This document shows, piece after piece, positions 1 to 8,980 of a stretch of DNA of 64,000 nucleotides. The position numbers and the translations under genes are program-made. The notes beneath the pieces are model-generated. The model was not told the DNA's origin. It saw only the letters and a program-made list of their open reading frames with translations, and ran no database searches. Location of the stretch: the NCBI RefSeq assembly GCF_021390245.1, contig NZ_JAJUXH010000020.1:62001-126000 (forward strand), given 5' to 3'. Positions within the stretch are counted from its first letter, which is position 1. The number at the start of each line of letters is the position of its first letter. The DNA is from Dyadobacter sp. CY323 (GTDB taxonomy: Bacteria > Bacteroidota > Bacteroidia > Cytophagales > Spirosomataceae).

Positions 1-3000
1 CTGCGGCTCGAATTCATGTTTGATCAGCACTATGATCTAACAAGCTTCGTTGCAGAACCCCGTACTTATAAAGTCATCGTTCTTGAAGGCGCTACCGTTT
101 TATGGTCGGGATGGGTTGAACCTTATGACACGTCCCGGGATTACCGCGGGCCTAATTACTTTGTGAGCATGGCCGCTTCGTGCGGATTGAACCGGCTGGC
201 TAAAAAGGTTTTTGTTCCGATCGGGTATAATGAGGCGCAGGTGAATTTGAGCTACATCCAGATCATGAAGATCTGTTTAGCTTCAATCGGTATTGACAGG
301 GTGCTACGTGTTAGTTTGTACACGTACATGAATGCTTCGCCATCGGCGCCCAATCCATTAGGTTCCGTTTTCCTTAGCATTTACAGATATTTTCCAAGCG
401 GGCAATGGTTGGATTGCCGGACGATCATTATTGACATCCTGCAAAAATTCAACGCTGAGCTCTTCCTGCATAATAACATGTGGGTAATCCGTGGAAAGGT
501 TGACCACGGGCTGGGATTTACCGGTTATGTAGAATTTCCGATTGAAGGTGATCCGTTCATTGTTAATGAATGGCCTGGCGGGATTGAACTGGCAGTTAAC
601 AACGAAAATAACGGCGCCATTGATGGCGGGCTCGTATCCTTACAGGCACCGGTAAGGAAATACACGGTAAAAGCAGACATGTCCGGGCTAATACCAAGTT
701 TCACCAACGGTGGGATGCAGCTGTGGGAAGAGGGCGGATTGGTAGGGTGGCACTTTATAATCCCTCCACTGAATGTCCATGGTTGGCAGAAACGCGAAAC
801 AGGCATCGACGGCAGCCCCTTCGCACTTTATATTAAAGGGTTTGCCCAGCACCCTTATTTTAAATTCAAAAAGAAAGGTGTTTGGCCATTTAGAAAAACT
901 GTCACAGTCCCCATTGAACCAGATCTATGGATTGAAACACCCGCGATCCGCATAAAACCCACGGACGAACAGGTAACAGTTGGCTTTGAATATTATACAG
1001 ATCCAGACGCCGAAGGGTTCTTTTATTCCATCCATATCGGAATGGACAACCCGAATAGCAAGTATCCCGAGGTTTTGTGGTACAAACCGAGCGGCGCCAC
1101 ATTGATCACAAATGAATTTAATCATTTAATAGCCGCACCACATCCAAAGATAAATCCTGAAAACGGTGTAACGCAGTCAAAAGGAAAGGTTGAGGTCACT
1201 TTTAAAACCGACGAATTCAATAAAAACCCCTGGGTAAATTCACCAGATAAGCCGGTCTATACCTACATTAAGATCCGGTTTTATTACATGATGAACTTCA
1301 CCAATAAAACGGGTGATGGATATACTATTTATTCCGTTACAGGTAAAACTGCCTCGGAAAATGAACCGGCTTCCGGTGATAGTCAGTACAAAGTAACGCT
1401 CGAACAAGAAAATAATGAGTCCGAGGAAGGCGAAACCATCAACCTGATTTCCGGGGATTACTCGGAAGGATTTTTGGGGGCAACATTCTGGCCGGATGGG
1501 CCAACCGGGAAATGGAAGAGGCGCGAAAATGATGAGGCGTTCAGCATTTATCGTGTCATGCTGCTCGACAGGCTGGCCGTAACCTATGCAACCCCCGATG
1601 TAATTGAAGCTTCGTTCAAAATATTACCGGGAGGCCAGGATATTAGTTTTTTAAACTACCTGAGGTTTACTGATCGAGGCGACCAGCTTTTTAAAATTGT
1701 CCGGTTTAGCTTTGATGAGTACCGCAGGATTGCAAGCGTTACCGCAGTTGAGTTTAATTACACGACCCTGACGAATGTTATCCAGAAAAACTATACCGAT
1801 GCACAAGGGCTTTTAGATAGCGAAACAAACGGGGACGGTATTTATCCCGGTGACGGTACGCCCTCAGGAAGGATTGGTGCGGAGGAGGAACTGCTTCCCG
1901 AGGATACGGAAACGGAAACAAAGAACGGACGAACCGGTATTTTCGAGGACGTCCCAACGCTGTATTATACAGTTTCTGAACGCAGTTTCGACAGTGTCAA
2001 CTTAGAAGAATTTTTATCCGAGGCTTATTTAGATGAGGAACAAGGCGAGGATATTGAGGAAGAGGACCGGCATGATCCAGCTGATTTTGTTCTTTCGTTG
2101 GTTGATAAACCGGCATGGGTTGAGTCGGTCGTAATTGAAGGCTTGAATGTTTCTGCGACTGCAAAACCAACTGTCACAGGGACATTTTATTTGATCCTTT
2201 CGGTAGTTGATGATGCATTTGGAGTAATTCCTAATGTCAAAATACCGATCATCGTTTACCCGAAAACGGTCATCAAGTATACATTGCTGGATACGTCCGG
2301 CGATGCACCTGTTATTGTAGGCTCCCTTCCGGGATCGTGGCCTTTACCTGCCAGATGGAACATTCAGATCAACATATCCGGGCCTCATGACGCGTATCAA
2401 TTCACAACGCAAGGCGGAGGTGCTACGGGTAAAGAGATCAGCGAGACCCGGGCGGAGACAGTCAATACCACGCAGCAGGGAACGTATTTGATGTTTGAAG
2501 GAGACGGGTTGACAACATCGGCCGGACTATTCAGGACTTACGCCCTGACAATCCTGGAAGATCGTAACGTCAGTAACCAGAATATCACCTTTGTTCTTTA
2601 CGATGATGAATTCTTAAACACGGCGAAATTCTTCTTCACGCAAGGTGCTGCTGACATTTCCCAGATCGACCCGGCCGGTACAAGCAAATTTGAGGATCCG
2701 GGCACGTGGGATACCAGGGCATTAATTGCCGAAACACCGCATGATAAGGCCATTATTCGTTTAAATGCCGATGATGGATCAGTAATTAAAGAGCGGGTAA
2801 TCACCCACGAAGATCCGGTAACAGATCAATCCTATCCGGTATACGGTGCTGATGAGGCACATCCACTCGCGCAGTACAACACCTCTATTCTTCTTTTGCT
2901 TGAAGGTGCGGAAGTGCTGATGCGGTACGTTGATTTTGAAACCGTAAAGAAAAAACCTGAGCCGGTTGGGGGTTTGATGCAGCTGCTTGAAAAAGCAGAT

Positions 3001-4425
3001 AATTCCCAAAGCTTCACGGTTGTTGGCGATTTACCGGAAACGGGCGGATCGTTTGACCTTGTGCCCTGGAATATCGGCTCTGATGCTGAAACTGACCCGT
3101 TCGACTGGGAAGGTGACTACATGGCGCAGCTCAAAGGCGGGAAATGGGTTGAGGTAGATATTTCAAAACACACCGGCCGGCCGCAGTTTGTGGCCTATGG
3201 TTATGAGATCACCTTCTCTGATTACAAAGCTTTTGATAACCTTTCAAGCGTTGACATTGGTAAGATACACGGGGAGCCGTCCACTTTTCAGTACATCCGT
3301 ACCCGAAAGTTAGGCGGACAGTCTGGCGAGGTTTCCGCAATCCTGAAAACGGAATTCTCGTTCGGGCCAGCGGTAGACACCGGCGATGTTGAAGATTCTG
3401 ATCCTACGGCTGAAATTGTAGCGGTTCGGGCTGGCGCCGGTATGCGGGAGCGTGTGGTCGATTATGTCAAATACCTGGATAATGCCGTTGACGGGGAGAC
3501 GCTCGAAGTTTTTGAACCTGAATCGCCTGACGATCCTGACTCGGATCCGGTCAACCATATCCGGGTAAAACAAAACGGGATCCTGTTTGAGCACATTCAG
3601 GAAATCCCGACCATGACGTTGATCGGGAATTTGACAGCTGGGGACCTGACGCCTTACGCGGTACTGGTTAAAGACATTTTCGAAGAAGCAGAGGTGGGTG
3701 ATTTGGTTACGCCGATTGCCATCCATAATCACATGGTTACCTATGTGACCGAGCAGCTTGAAGATGCGATAACCGGTACGATTGGATACGTGCCTATATA
3801 CAACACCGTTCACACTTTTGAGGATAGTATTATCCGTCAGTTGGCGGGGAAAGTCGGGTTTGGGATTGACGCCACCGAAACAATACATGCATCCGGGAAT
3901 ATTCTGGCAACCGGCCAGCTGAAATCCGGCATTGCAACAGGTACAGCGCCTATTACCGTGCTTTCCACGACACTGGTTACCAACCTGAATGCAGATTATT
4001 TAGACGGTGAGCATGGTGCTTTTTACCTAAATTGGGATAACTTTACAAACTATAAATCAATACTTGCTGGAAATGGAATGACGGGGGGCGGACTGCTTGA
4101 TTTGAGCAGGACTTTGACCTTAGGGCTTCCTTCGACGTTGACGAATTCAACGACCAATGCCGTTTCGACTTCGTCGCATACGCATGAGATTGAAACATCG
4201 GATCTGATCGCAGGCACGAACATCCATTTCTCCACTTCTGGGGCAGGTGTGATCCTCGGGCCGAGTAATATCGTAATCAGTGCGATTTCGATGCCTTGGA
4301 ACGACGTAACAAGCAAGCCTACCGATCTGGCCGGTTTTGGGATACTCGACGGGGTCACGTATACGCAGCACATAACTGCTCTGGCATTAAAAGAAAATAC
4401 TTTTGCCAAAGGCGATATAATCTAG
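1..4425 (+). CDS. Phage tail/baseplate-fibre protein, 5'-partial, ends at an in-frame TAG
   Basis: Large virion protein, open to the left edge of the window (the five codons before the first ATG at 16 are sense, so the true start is probably outside). About 1470 residues are visible. The N-terminal two thirds look like a baseplate or tail-tip protein, with an acidic linker near residues 615-690 and an Ig/cadherin-like stretch near 690-760. The last 200 residues have tail-fibre character: a NADYLDGEHGAFYLNW segment and glycine/threonine-rich repeats. The frame stops at TAG 4423-4425 but is open again straight after it, in the same frame, to 4938, and the fibre-type sequence continues. It heads the rightward phage structural genes. 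Exact family not identified. Confidence 0.8.
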   Translation: MRLEFMFDQHYDLTSFVAEPRTYKVIVLEGATVLWSGWVEPYDTSRDYRGPNYFVSMAASCGLNRLAKKVFVPIGYNEAQVNLSYIQIMKICLASIGIDRVLRVSLYTYMNASPSAPNPLGSVFLSIYRYFPSGQWLDCRTIIIDILQKFNAELFLHNNMWVIRGKVDHGLGFTGYVEFPIEGDPFIVNEWPGGIELAVNNENNGAIDGGLVSLQAPVRKYTVKADMSGLIPSFTNGGMQLWEEGGLVGWHFIIPPLNVHGWQKRETGIDGSPFALYIKGFAQHPYFKFKKKGVWPFRKTVTVPIEPDLWIETPAIRIKPTDEQVTVGFEYYTDPDAEGFFYSIHIGMDNPNSKYPEVLWYKPSGATLITNEFNHLIAAPHPKINPENGVTQSKGKVEVTFKTDEFNKNPWVNSPDKPVYTYIKIRFYYMMNFTNKTGDGYTIYSVTGKTASENEPASGDSQYKVTLEQENNESEEGETINLISGDYSEGFLGATFWPDGPTGKWKRRENDEAFSIYRVMLLDRLAVTYATPDVIEASFKILPGGQDISFLNYLRFTDRGDQLFKIVRFSFDEYRRIASVTAVEFNYTTLTNVIQKNYTDAQGLLDSETNGDGIYPGDGTPSGRIGAEEELLPEDTETETKNGRTGIFEDVPTLYYTVSERSFDSVNLEEFLSEAYLDEEQGEDIEEEDRHDPADFVLSLVDKPAWVESVVIEGLNVSATAKPTVTGTFYLILSVVDDAFGVIPNVKIPIIVYPKTVIKYTLLDTSGDAPVIVGSLPGSWPLPARWNIQINISGPHDAYQFTTQGGGATGKEISETRAETVNTTQQGTYLMFEGDGLTTSAGLFRTYALTILEDRNVSNQNITFVLYDDEFLNTAKFFFTQGAADISQIDPAGTSKFEDPGTWDTRALIAETPHDKAIIRLNADDGSVIKERVITHEDPVTDQSYPVYGADEAHPLAQYNTSILLLLEGAEVLMRYVDFETVKKKPEPVGGLMQLLEKADNSQSFTVVGDLPETGGSFDLVPWNIGSDAETDPFDWEGDYMAQLKGGKWVEVDISKHTGRPQFVAYGYEITFSDYKAFDNLSSVDIGKIHGEPSTFQYIRTRKLGGQSGEVSAILKTEFSFGPAVDTGDVEDSDPTAEIVAVRAGAGMRERVVDYVKYLDNAVDGETLEVFEPESPDDPDSDPVNHIRVKQNGILFEHIQEIPTMTLIGNLTAGDLTPYAVLVKDIFEEAEVGDLVTPIAIHNHMVTYVTEQLEDAITGTIGYVPIYNTVHTFEDSIIRQLAGKVGFGIDATETIHASGNILATGQLKSGIATGTAPITVLSTTLVTNLNADYLDGEHGAFYLNWDNFTNYKSILAGNGMTGGGLLDLSRTLTLGLPSTLTNSTTNAVSTSSHTHEIETSDLIAGTNIHFSTSGAGVILGPSNIVISAISMPWNDVTSKPTDLAGFGILDGVTYTQHITALALKENTFAKGDII

Positions 4426-4497
4426 GGCTTCGGGCTGTCTATTACAGGAGGTACGCTCTTAAATAAACTGGTCGGAAGCGATGATGTAACCTTTGCT

Positions 4498-4938
4498 TTG
4501 GAAACGTCTGGCGTAGGCGCCGGCACATACAGATCAGTTCAGGTTGACGTCTATGGTAGAGTGATAGCGGGAAGCAACCCGACATCACTAACCGGATACG
4601 GACTGGATTCAACGGTTTACACCAAAACGCAAGTTGATGCCCTGCTTTCCGGGCTAGGTTCAGGGGTCGGAGGGGTAGGAGATGGACTTTATGGTCGAGC
4701 TGCTATCTGGAACGGTACGGGATCAATAACAGCAAGCGGGATCATGAATGACAATGGCTTTCAAATCACAATAAACGGGCACCTGGTAATAAACAACGGG
4801 ATATTCGCGGTCGGTAATTTTTCCAGCGCCCCCTCAGGAGCTGGCCCCGGATCGATCGCATACTCGACCACTGGGCGGTTTTATGGGTTCAACGGAACGG
4901 TATGGAAAGACTTCCAATATGGATTATCAACATGGTAA
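4498..4938 (+). CDS. In-frame continuation of the tail-fibre gene beyond the amber codon
   Basis: This is the 3' part of the preceding gene rather than a separate one. The frame is the same as 1-4425 and is open from 4426, directly behind the TAG. The only start here is a TTG at 4498, with no ATG nearby. The product is classic phage fibre C-terminus: 'VYTKTQVDALLSG' and a terminal 'GFNGTVWKDFQYG' type end with glycine- and serine-rich spacers. Either a C-to-T change turned a Gln codon into TAG, truncating the fibre by about 171 residues, or TAG is read through. The second part is probably not translated independently. Confidence 0.6.
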   Translation: METSGVGAGTYRSVQVDVYGRVIAGSNPTSLTGYGLDSTVYTKTQVDALLSGLGSGVGGVGDGLYGRAAIWNGTGSITASGIMNDNGFQITINGHLVINNGIFAVGNFSSAPSGAGPGSIAYSTTGRFYGFNGTVWKDFQYGLSTW

Positions 4939-4956
4939 AACTAAATCGAAAAAACA

Positions 4957-5430
4957 ATGAAACTTCATCAATTAAAACAGCTTAAACTTCAAATCGATGC
5001 AATCTATTCACAGAGGGCACTTGGCTTAAAGAATGATCTCCGCCTCGGGAAACTGGGACGCTTGGCTGTTGACCACATTGACTACGAAATCAAATTCGAT
5101 ATGATCCGTGGCAAAAAAAAGCTTATCGAATCTGAGGTACTTGATACCCTTTTGAGAGATAAGAAAGAAGGGGTAACTAACGCACTAGTTTTTCAGACCT
5201 GTCATCAAAGAGAAGACTATCGAGCCCTGAACAAAGAAGAGAATGAGGTGTGGGAAAGTGAAGTGGAGTTCGATTTTAAACCGGTTGAGGTTCCATTCTC
5301 AGATATCATTTACGACCGGTTCAAAGACGACAAAGTACAAGTGACGTTCAGGGACGCCACTTATTCGGTTAATCCATATCTGTCATTACAGGCATTAATA
5401 GAACAAGACTTCATCACAATTCAAGAATAA
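4957..5430 (+). CDS. Phage protein of unknown function (157 aa)
   Basis: Not recognised. It starts 18 nt after the fibre gene and ends 2 nt before the spike gene, so it is translated as part of the structural operon. The first half is charged and helical (many Lys, Leu and Asp); the second half is mixed alpha/beta with a 'VQVTFRDATYSVNPYLSL' segment. There is no signal peptide and no membrane segment. Its place between two host-recognition proteins would fit a fibre-assembly chaperone or a small baseplate protein, but that is inference from position only. Confidence 0.65.
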   Translation: MKLHQLKQLKLQIDAIYSQRALGLKNDLRLGKLGRLAVDHIDYEIKFDMIRGKKKLIESEVLDTLLRDKKEGVTNALVFQTCHQREDYRALNKEENEVWESEVEFDFKPVEVPFSDIIYDRFKDDKVQVTFRDATYSVNPYLSLQALIEQDFITIQE

Positions 5431-5432
5431 AA

Positions 5433-8400
5433 ATGAAACGATTACTCAGTTTTCTGCTGCTGCTTGTATCAGTTGGCGTCTTGGGGCAAACCAGTAACCT
5501 GCCGTCGAGTATGGGCACTTTTACGGTATTCAAGAATGCCAACGCGCATATTACAATTATCAAACCAACCGATTATACGATCCCCAACCCGTTTGTCGAG
5601 ATCTGGAATAATGGGCAAAAGCTTTCTGATTCAACCAGCATAACGGTATCCAATGACACCGTTAGATTTTCGTTGACCAAAAAGCAGCTGGCGCCATTGA
5701 GCCGGAACCCGAAATTTTTTATAGGACAGGTATCCGGAGTTGACACAACCTACATACTGGGGGCCAACATTCAGCCAACAATAGACGTCGGGGTGCCTAC
5801 AGCCTTAACCAAGACTATCACTCTGCCTGGCAATGTTGTGTTCAGGGTGAACCTCATTGGTGACGCAGCAGAAGCGATACAGGCTTCAATATCGGCGAAA
5901 GCCGCAGAGCAGAGTGCATTGACTGCCAAGGCCGTGGCGGAAGCCGCACGTGATGCAGCTCTCATCCAGCCTGGGTTATACGCAACCGAAGCACTTGGCC
6001 GCGCTGCGGTAGCTGATGGGCAGCCTTTCAAAGTTCAGGGTGCCGGTGATATGGCGGCTTTCGAATATCGCAGGATAAGCAGCTCGGTTTCCACGCTGAT
6101 CACAACTTATCCAAGCTCTTCCGCTGTCGACAACCTTACGCAGGTGAGCGTAGGGAGGTTGACGCGGAATTTGCCTGTTCCGCTCACTTTCACGCGGTAC
6201 CTTTCAACTGGCGTCGCGACCACAGCGGGTAATATGGTCCAGGTAAAAAGCGCGGACCGCAGTGTATCTGTTACCGGCTTTACGGACCAGACGACAAACT
6301 CGCTGATCACCGATATGCAGACTGGTGTTTCCAGTTCAGGGTTAACAAAAGTATCGCTCGAATTTACCCCGTCATCACTTGTCACAACGGATCCTCATTT
6401 TGGGATTGGTTTCGTCAGTGGGGCGGACAGGATTATCTTCCTTTGGCGAAATACCGGCCAGTTATCTTATATAAAAGCAGGGTTAGCTCCCGTGAACACG
6501 ATGCTAAATGCAGATGTGATCAGGGATTACGTGGCGACCAATCAACTTAAAATGGAACTGGTCTTCGGTGGCGCGTCCACGACGATCAACCTTTACATTT
6601 CCGGGATCCTGGTAACGACCACAACGTCTTCATTTCTTCCAACTGGTGACTTGATCATTGGCGGCCGGGGTAGCATGAACCTGGTGTACACGCTGACGAC
6701 CGAACAGAACTCAGGCATTCCAGCAGCTTTAAACACGGCCAGGGCGTATACCGACGCACAGATTGCACCCATCGACGTGCAGCTTGCATCGCTGGAAGAT
6801 AAGGTTTCTGTTTCGTCCGTTTCATTGGCCGGACAGGTTACACCAACTGCTGGCGTTGCCAGCGGCACAGTCCGTACACGTTTTGACGCGCAGCCTATCC
6901 CGGCGTTAACGGGAACGATAAAAATCAGCCAGCTTAAAGTTCAGGTAGCGGTGGCAGGGACAGGAAGGGTGAAGGTAATTTCACCAAACGGGCCATATTT
7001 TGCTGAGGAATACGGGCTTTCGCATGTTTTTACGACAGGGGAAAACATACTCCCCGGATCGCTGTTCTCTTCCTGGGTTCTGGAACCAGGCTGGTACATA
7101 GCCTTTGAACCGACCGGCACGATGCAGTTTTCGGACATAGTAGGCGGTGGGGGTAACAGCTGGGCTATCTTTGGTGATATCACGTCCGTCGCCGCAGTTG
7201 GTTCCTCGTATATTCTGCAATACCGGGCTGATCTGGTAGCGAGTACTTACATCAACGAGATCATAGGGAATTTAACGGCAGGCACGGTTCCAGCCTTCTA
7301 TGTCTCAGATGCTACCGGGAATGACACCAACGACGGCCTTACTGAATCGACCCCATTTAAAACGATCGGCAAAGGGATATCCAGTTGTGTGGCCCGGCCG
7401 CCCACGCAGGTTGTAGTATCGGGTGGATCCTACTACGAAACCCTGGACATGTCAATGATCGTGTCAGGTCATATCCGGATCGTGGCGAAAAATAACGAGG
7501 TGGTACGGGTAATGGGCAGCCAGAAGTTAACAGGATGGACGAAAACCTCAGGAAGGACAAATATCTATGAAGCCTCATTTGCCGGTACTATCCCCACATG
7601 GGCACATACCTCGGACGGTTTACCGCGCATTTTTGAAGATAAAAACCCGTCCAAATTGATACCGGACGCAGAGGTGCATCCACTCCAAAAAGGACTGACG
7701 CACAGATTGCCCTATACAGAGATCGGGCAGGTAGTGGCCGGTGTCGACCTTCCAGCAACGTTAACCGCTCTGGATGCAGCACCCGGGAAATACTACCTAT
7801 CAGGCGGAAAGGTTTACCTGAACGCTTCCGGCAGCACAAACCCCGCGTCAAATGGGTTTGATTACCATATCCCGGTTCGCGCAACCAACATTGTCCCTTC
7901 CTCCGGCAATCCGGGTGCATTGGCCAGGGTGGACTATGAAAATATCCGGTTCATGTTTTCAACGTCCGGCCTGATTTCTTCCGGCTTTTCATTGGTCACG
8001 CGCATAAACTGCACTGCGATGGGGGTGGTCGACGCAAACGGAGGTTTCCGTGATGATGGCGCACATGTGATCAGCTACAAAGACGAAGCGGCCGGATGCA
8101 GTAACGACGGGTTTAACCAGCATTATGATGCCTATAATGGCAACCATCCAACGGACGATTTACGGCGCGGGGTTGGGTTAGGCATTTACTACGAGGTATG
8201 GGCGCACGATAACGGTGATGATGGCATGTCGGGGCACATCCGGTCAGAAATAACGGTTTACGGGGGGTTGTCTGAAAACAACACAGGCGGCGGCGGGTTC
8301 ACCCCAGCCAATGGCGGCGGGTTTAAAGTTTACAATGCATTAGCCCGTACCAATAGCATCGGGTTCAGCATGACCAACAGCTCCGCAGGATCAGGGCGCA

Positions 8401-8660
8401 ACCACACATCTTTACTTGCTGTTAACTGCTATGCCATAAATAACACGGTTGGGTTTCAGAATAACTCTGAGTCGGGCGCAATCATGGACCTGCGTAACTG
8501 CGTAGCCCGGGAATCGTCTGTGTTCAATTACCGGGCCACATCGGCAGGTGCGATCCTGAACGCAAGCAACTGTCTTTCTTCTCATACCAATTCTGCCAAA
8601 CATAAGTCGGCAGGGACCGGGACGATCAACGTCATCAACGATCCGGTCTTGGCGCCGTAG
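5433..8660 (+). CDS. Tail-spike-like parallel beta-helix protein with N-terminal signal peptide
   Basis: 1075 residues. Residues 1-19 form a typical Sec signal peptide (KR, then a Leu/Val core, then GQ). Residues about 20-130 resemble an upper-baseplate domain. An Ala-rich helix at about 145-175 leads into a 'GLYATEALGRAAVADGQPFKVQG' segment (residues about 182-204) common in phage fibres. From about residue 625 a 'YVSDATGNDTNDGLTESTPF' start marks a right-handed beta-helix of the pectate-lyase/DUF1565 type, with Gly/Asn-rich turns to the end. A depolymerising or receptor-binding spike is the likely role; no catalytic residues can be assigned. The stop is TAG followed at once by TAA. A signal peptide on a virion protein is unexpected. 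Confidence 0.75.
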   Translation: MKRLLSFLLLLVSVGVLGQTSNLPSSMGTFTVFKNANAHITIIKPTDYTIPNPFVEIWNNGQKLSDSTSITVSNDTVRFSLTKKQLAPLSRNPKFFIGQVSGVDTTYILGANIQPTIDVGVPTALTKTITLPGNVVFRVNLIGDAAEAIQASISAKAAEQSALTAKAVAEAARDAALIQPGLYATEALGRAAVADGQPFKVQGAGDMAAFEYRRISSSVSTLITTYPSSSAVDNLTQVSVGRLTRNLPVPLTFTRYLSTGVATTAGNMVQVKSADRSVSVTGFTDQTTNSLITDMQTGVSSSGLTKVSLEFTPSSLVTTDPHFGIGFVSGADRIIFLWRNTGQLSYIKAGLAPVNTMLNADVIRDYVATNQLKMELVFGGASTTINLYISGILVTTTTSSFLPTGDLIIGGRGSMNLVYTLTTEQNSGIPAALNTARAYTDAQIAPIDVQLASLEDKVSVSSVSLAGQVTPTAGVASGTVRTRFDAQPIPALTGTIKISQLKVQVAVAGTGRVKVISPNGPYFAEEYGLSHVFTTGENILPGSLFSSWVLEPGWYIAFEPTGTMQFSDIVGGGGNSWAIFGDITSVAAVGSSYILQYRADLVASTYINEIIGNLTAGTVPAFYVSDATGNDTNDGLTESTPFKTIGKGISSCVARPPTQVVVSGGSYYETLDMSMIVSGHIRIVAKNNEVVRVMGSQKLTGWTKTSGRTNIYEASFAGTIPTWAHTSDGLPRIFEDKNPSKLIPDAEVHPLQKGLTHRLPYTEIGQVVAGVDLPATLTALDAAPGKYYLSGGKVYLNASGSTNPASNGFDYHIPVRATNIVPSSGNPGALARVDYENIRFMFSTSGLISSGFSLVTRINCTAMGVVDANGGFRDDGAHVISYKDEAAGCSNDGFNQHYDAYNGNHPTDDLRRGVGLGIYYEVWAHDNGDDGMSGHIRSEITVYGGLSENNTGGGGFTPANGGGFKVYNALARTNSIGFSMTNSSAGSGRNHTSLLAVNCYAINNTVGFQNNSESGAIMDLRNCVARESSVFNYRATSAGAILNASNCLSSHTNSAKHKSAGTGTINVINDPVLAP

Positions 8661-8692
8661 TAAAATTTCATACACCAAACTAAAAAGAAGGA

Positions 8693-8953
8693 ATGTCAAC
8701 ACAGCTTAAAATCAATCACGTCAGTGTCTCGGTTCGGGTAGATTACGAGGACACCAGCGGAACGGAACCTACCAAACATGTTTTTAACGATTCTGTCTCA
8801 CTGAACTTCCAGGATGAGGCAGATCTGAACCGGGCTTTAAACGATAAGCCACACTTTGCGGCGGTCCTGCCGAAACTGGTCAAAAAAATGATCAGTTCGC
8901 ACGACCCGGATAATAAGAATGCCAAGAAGTTAATCAAAGACCTCGGGCTATAA
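8693..8953 (+). CDS. Small phage protein of unknown function (86 aa)
   Basis: Not recognised. It lies 32 nt after the spike and 27 nt before the secreted glycosidase-like gene, on the same strand. The product is soluble, with an N-terminal beta-rich half and a Lys-rich helical C-terminus; no signal peptide and no cysteine. Start ATG at 8693 follows an A-rich leader (aaaaagaagga). Coding potential is supported by its fit in the operon and by normal codon use. Confidence 0.55.
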   Translation: MSTQLKINHVSVSVRVDYEDTSGTEPTKHVFNDSVSLNFQDEADLNRALNDKPHFAAVLPKLVKKMISSHDPDNKNAKKLIKDLGL

Positions 8954-8980
8954 TCCGGGCAGTATCATTCATCAACAAAC

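Noticed and set aside
3310..3888. 192-codon frame on the minus strand
   Set aside because: Lies wholly inside the tail gene, has biased low-complexity composition and no family resemblance; a shadow frame.
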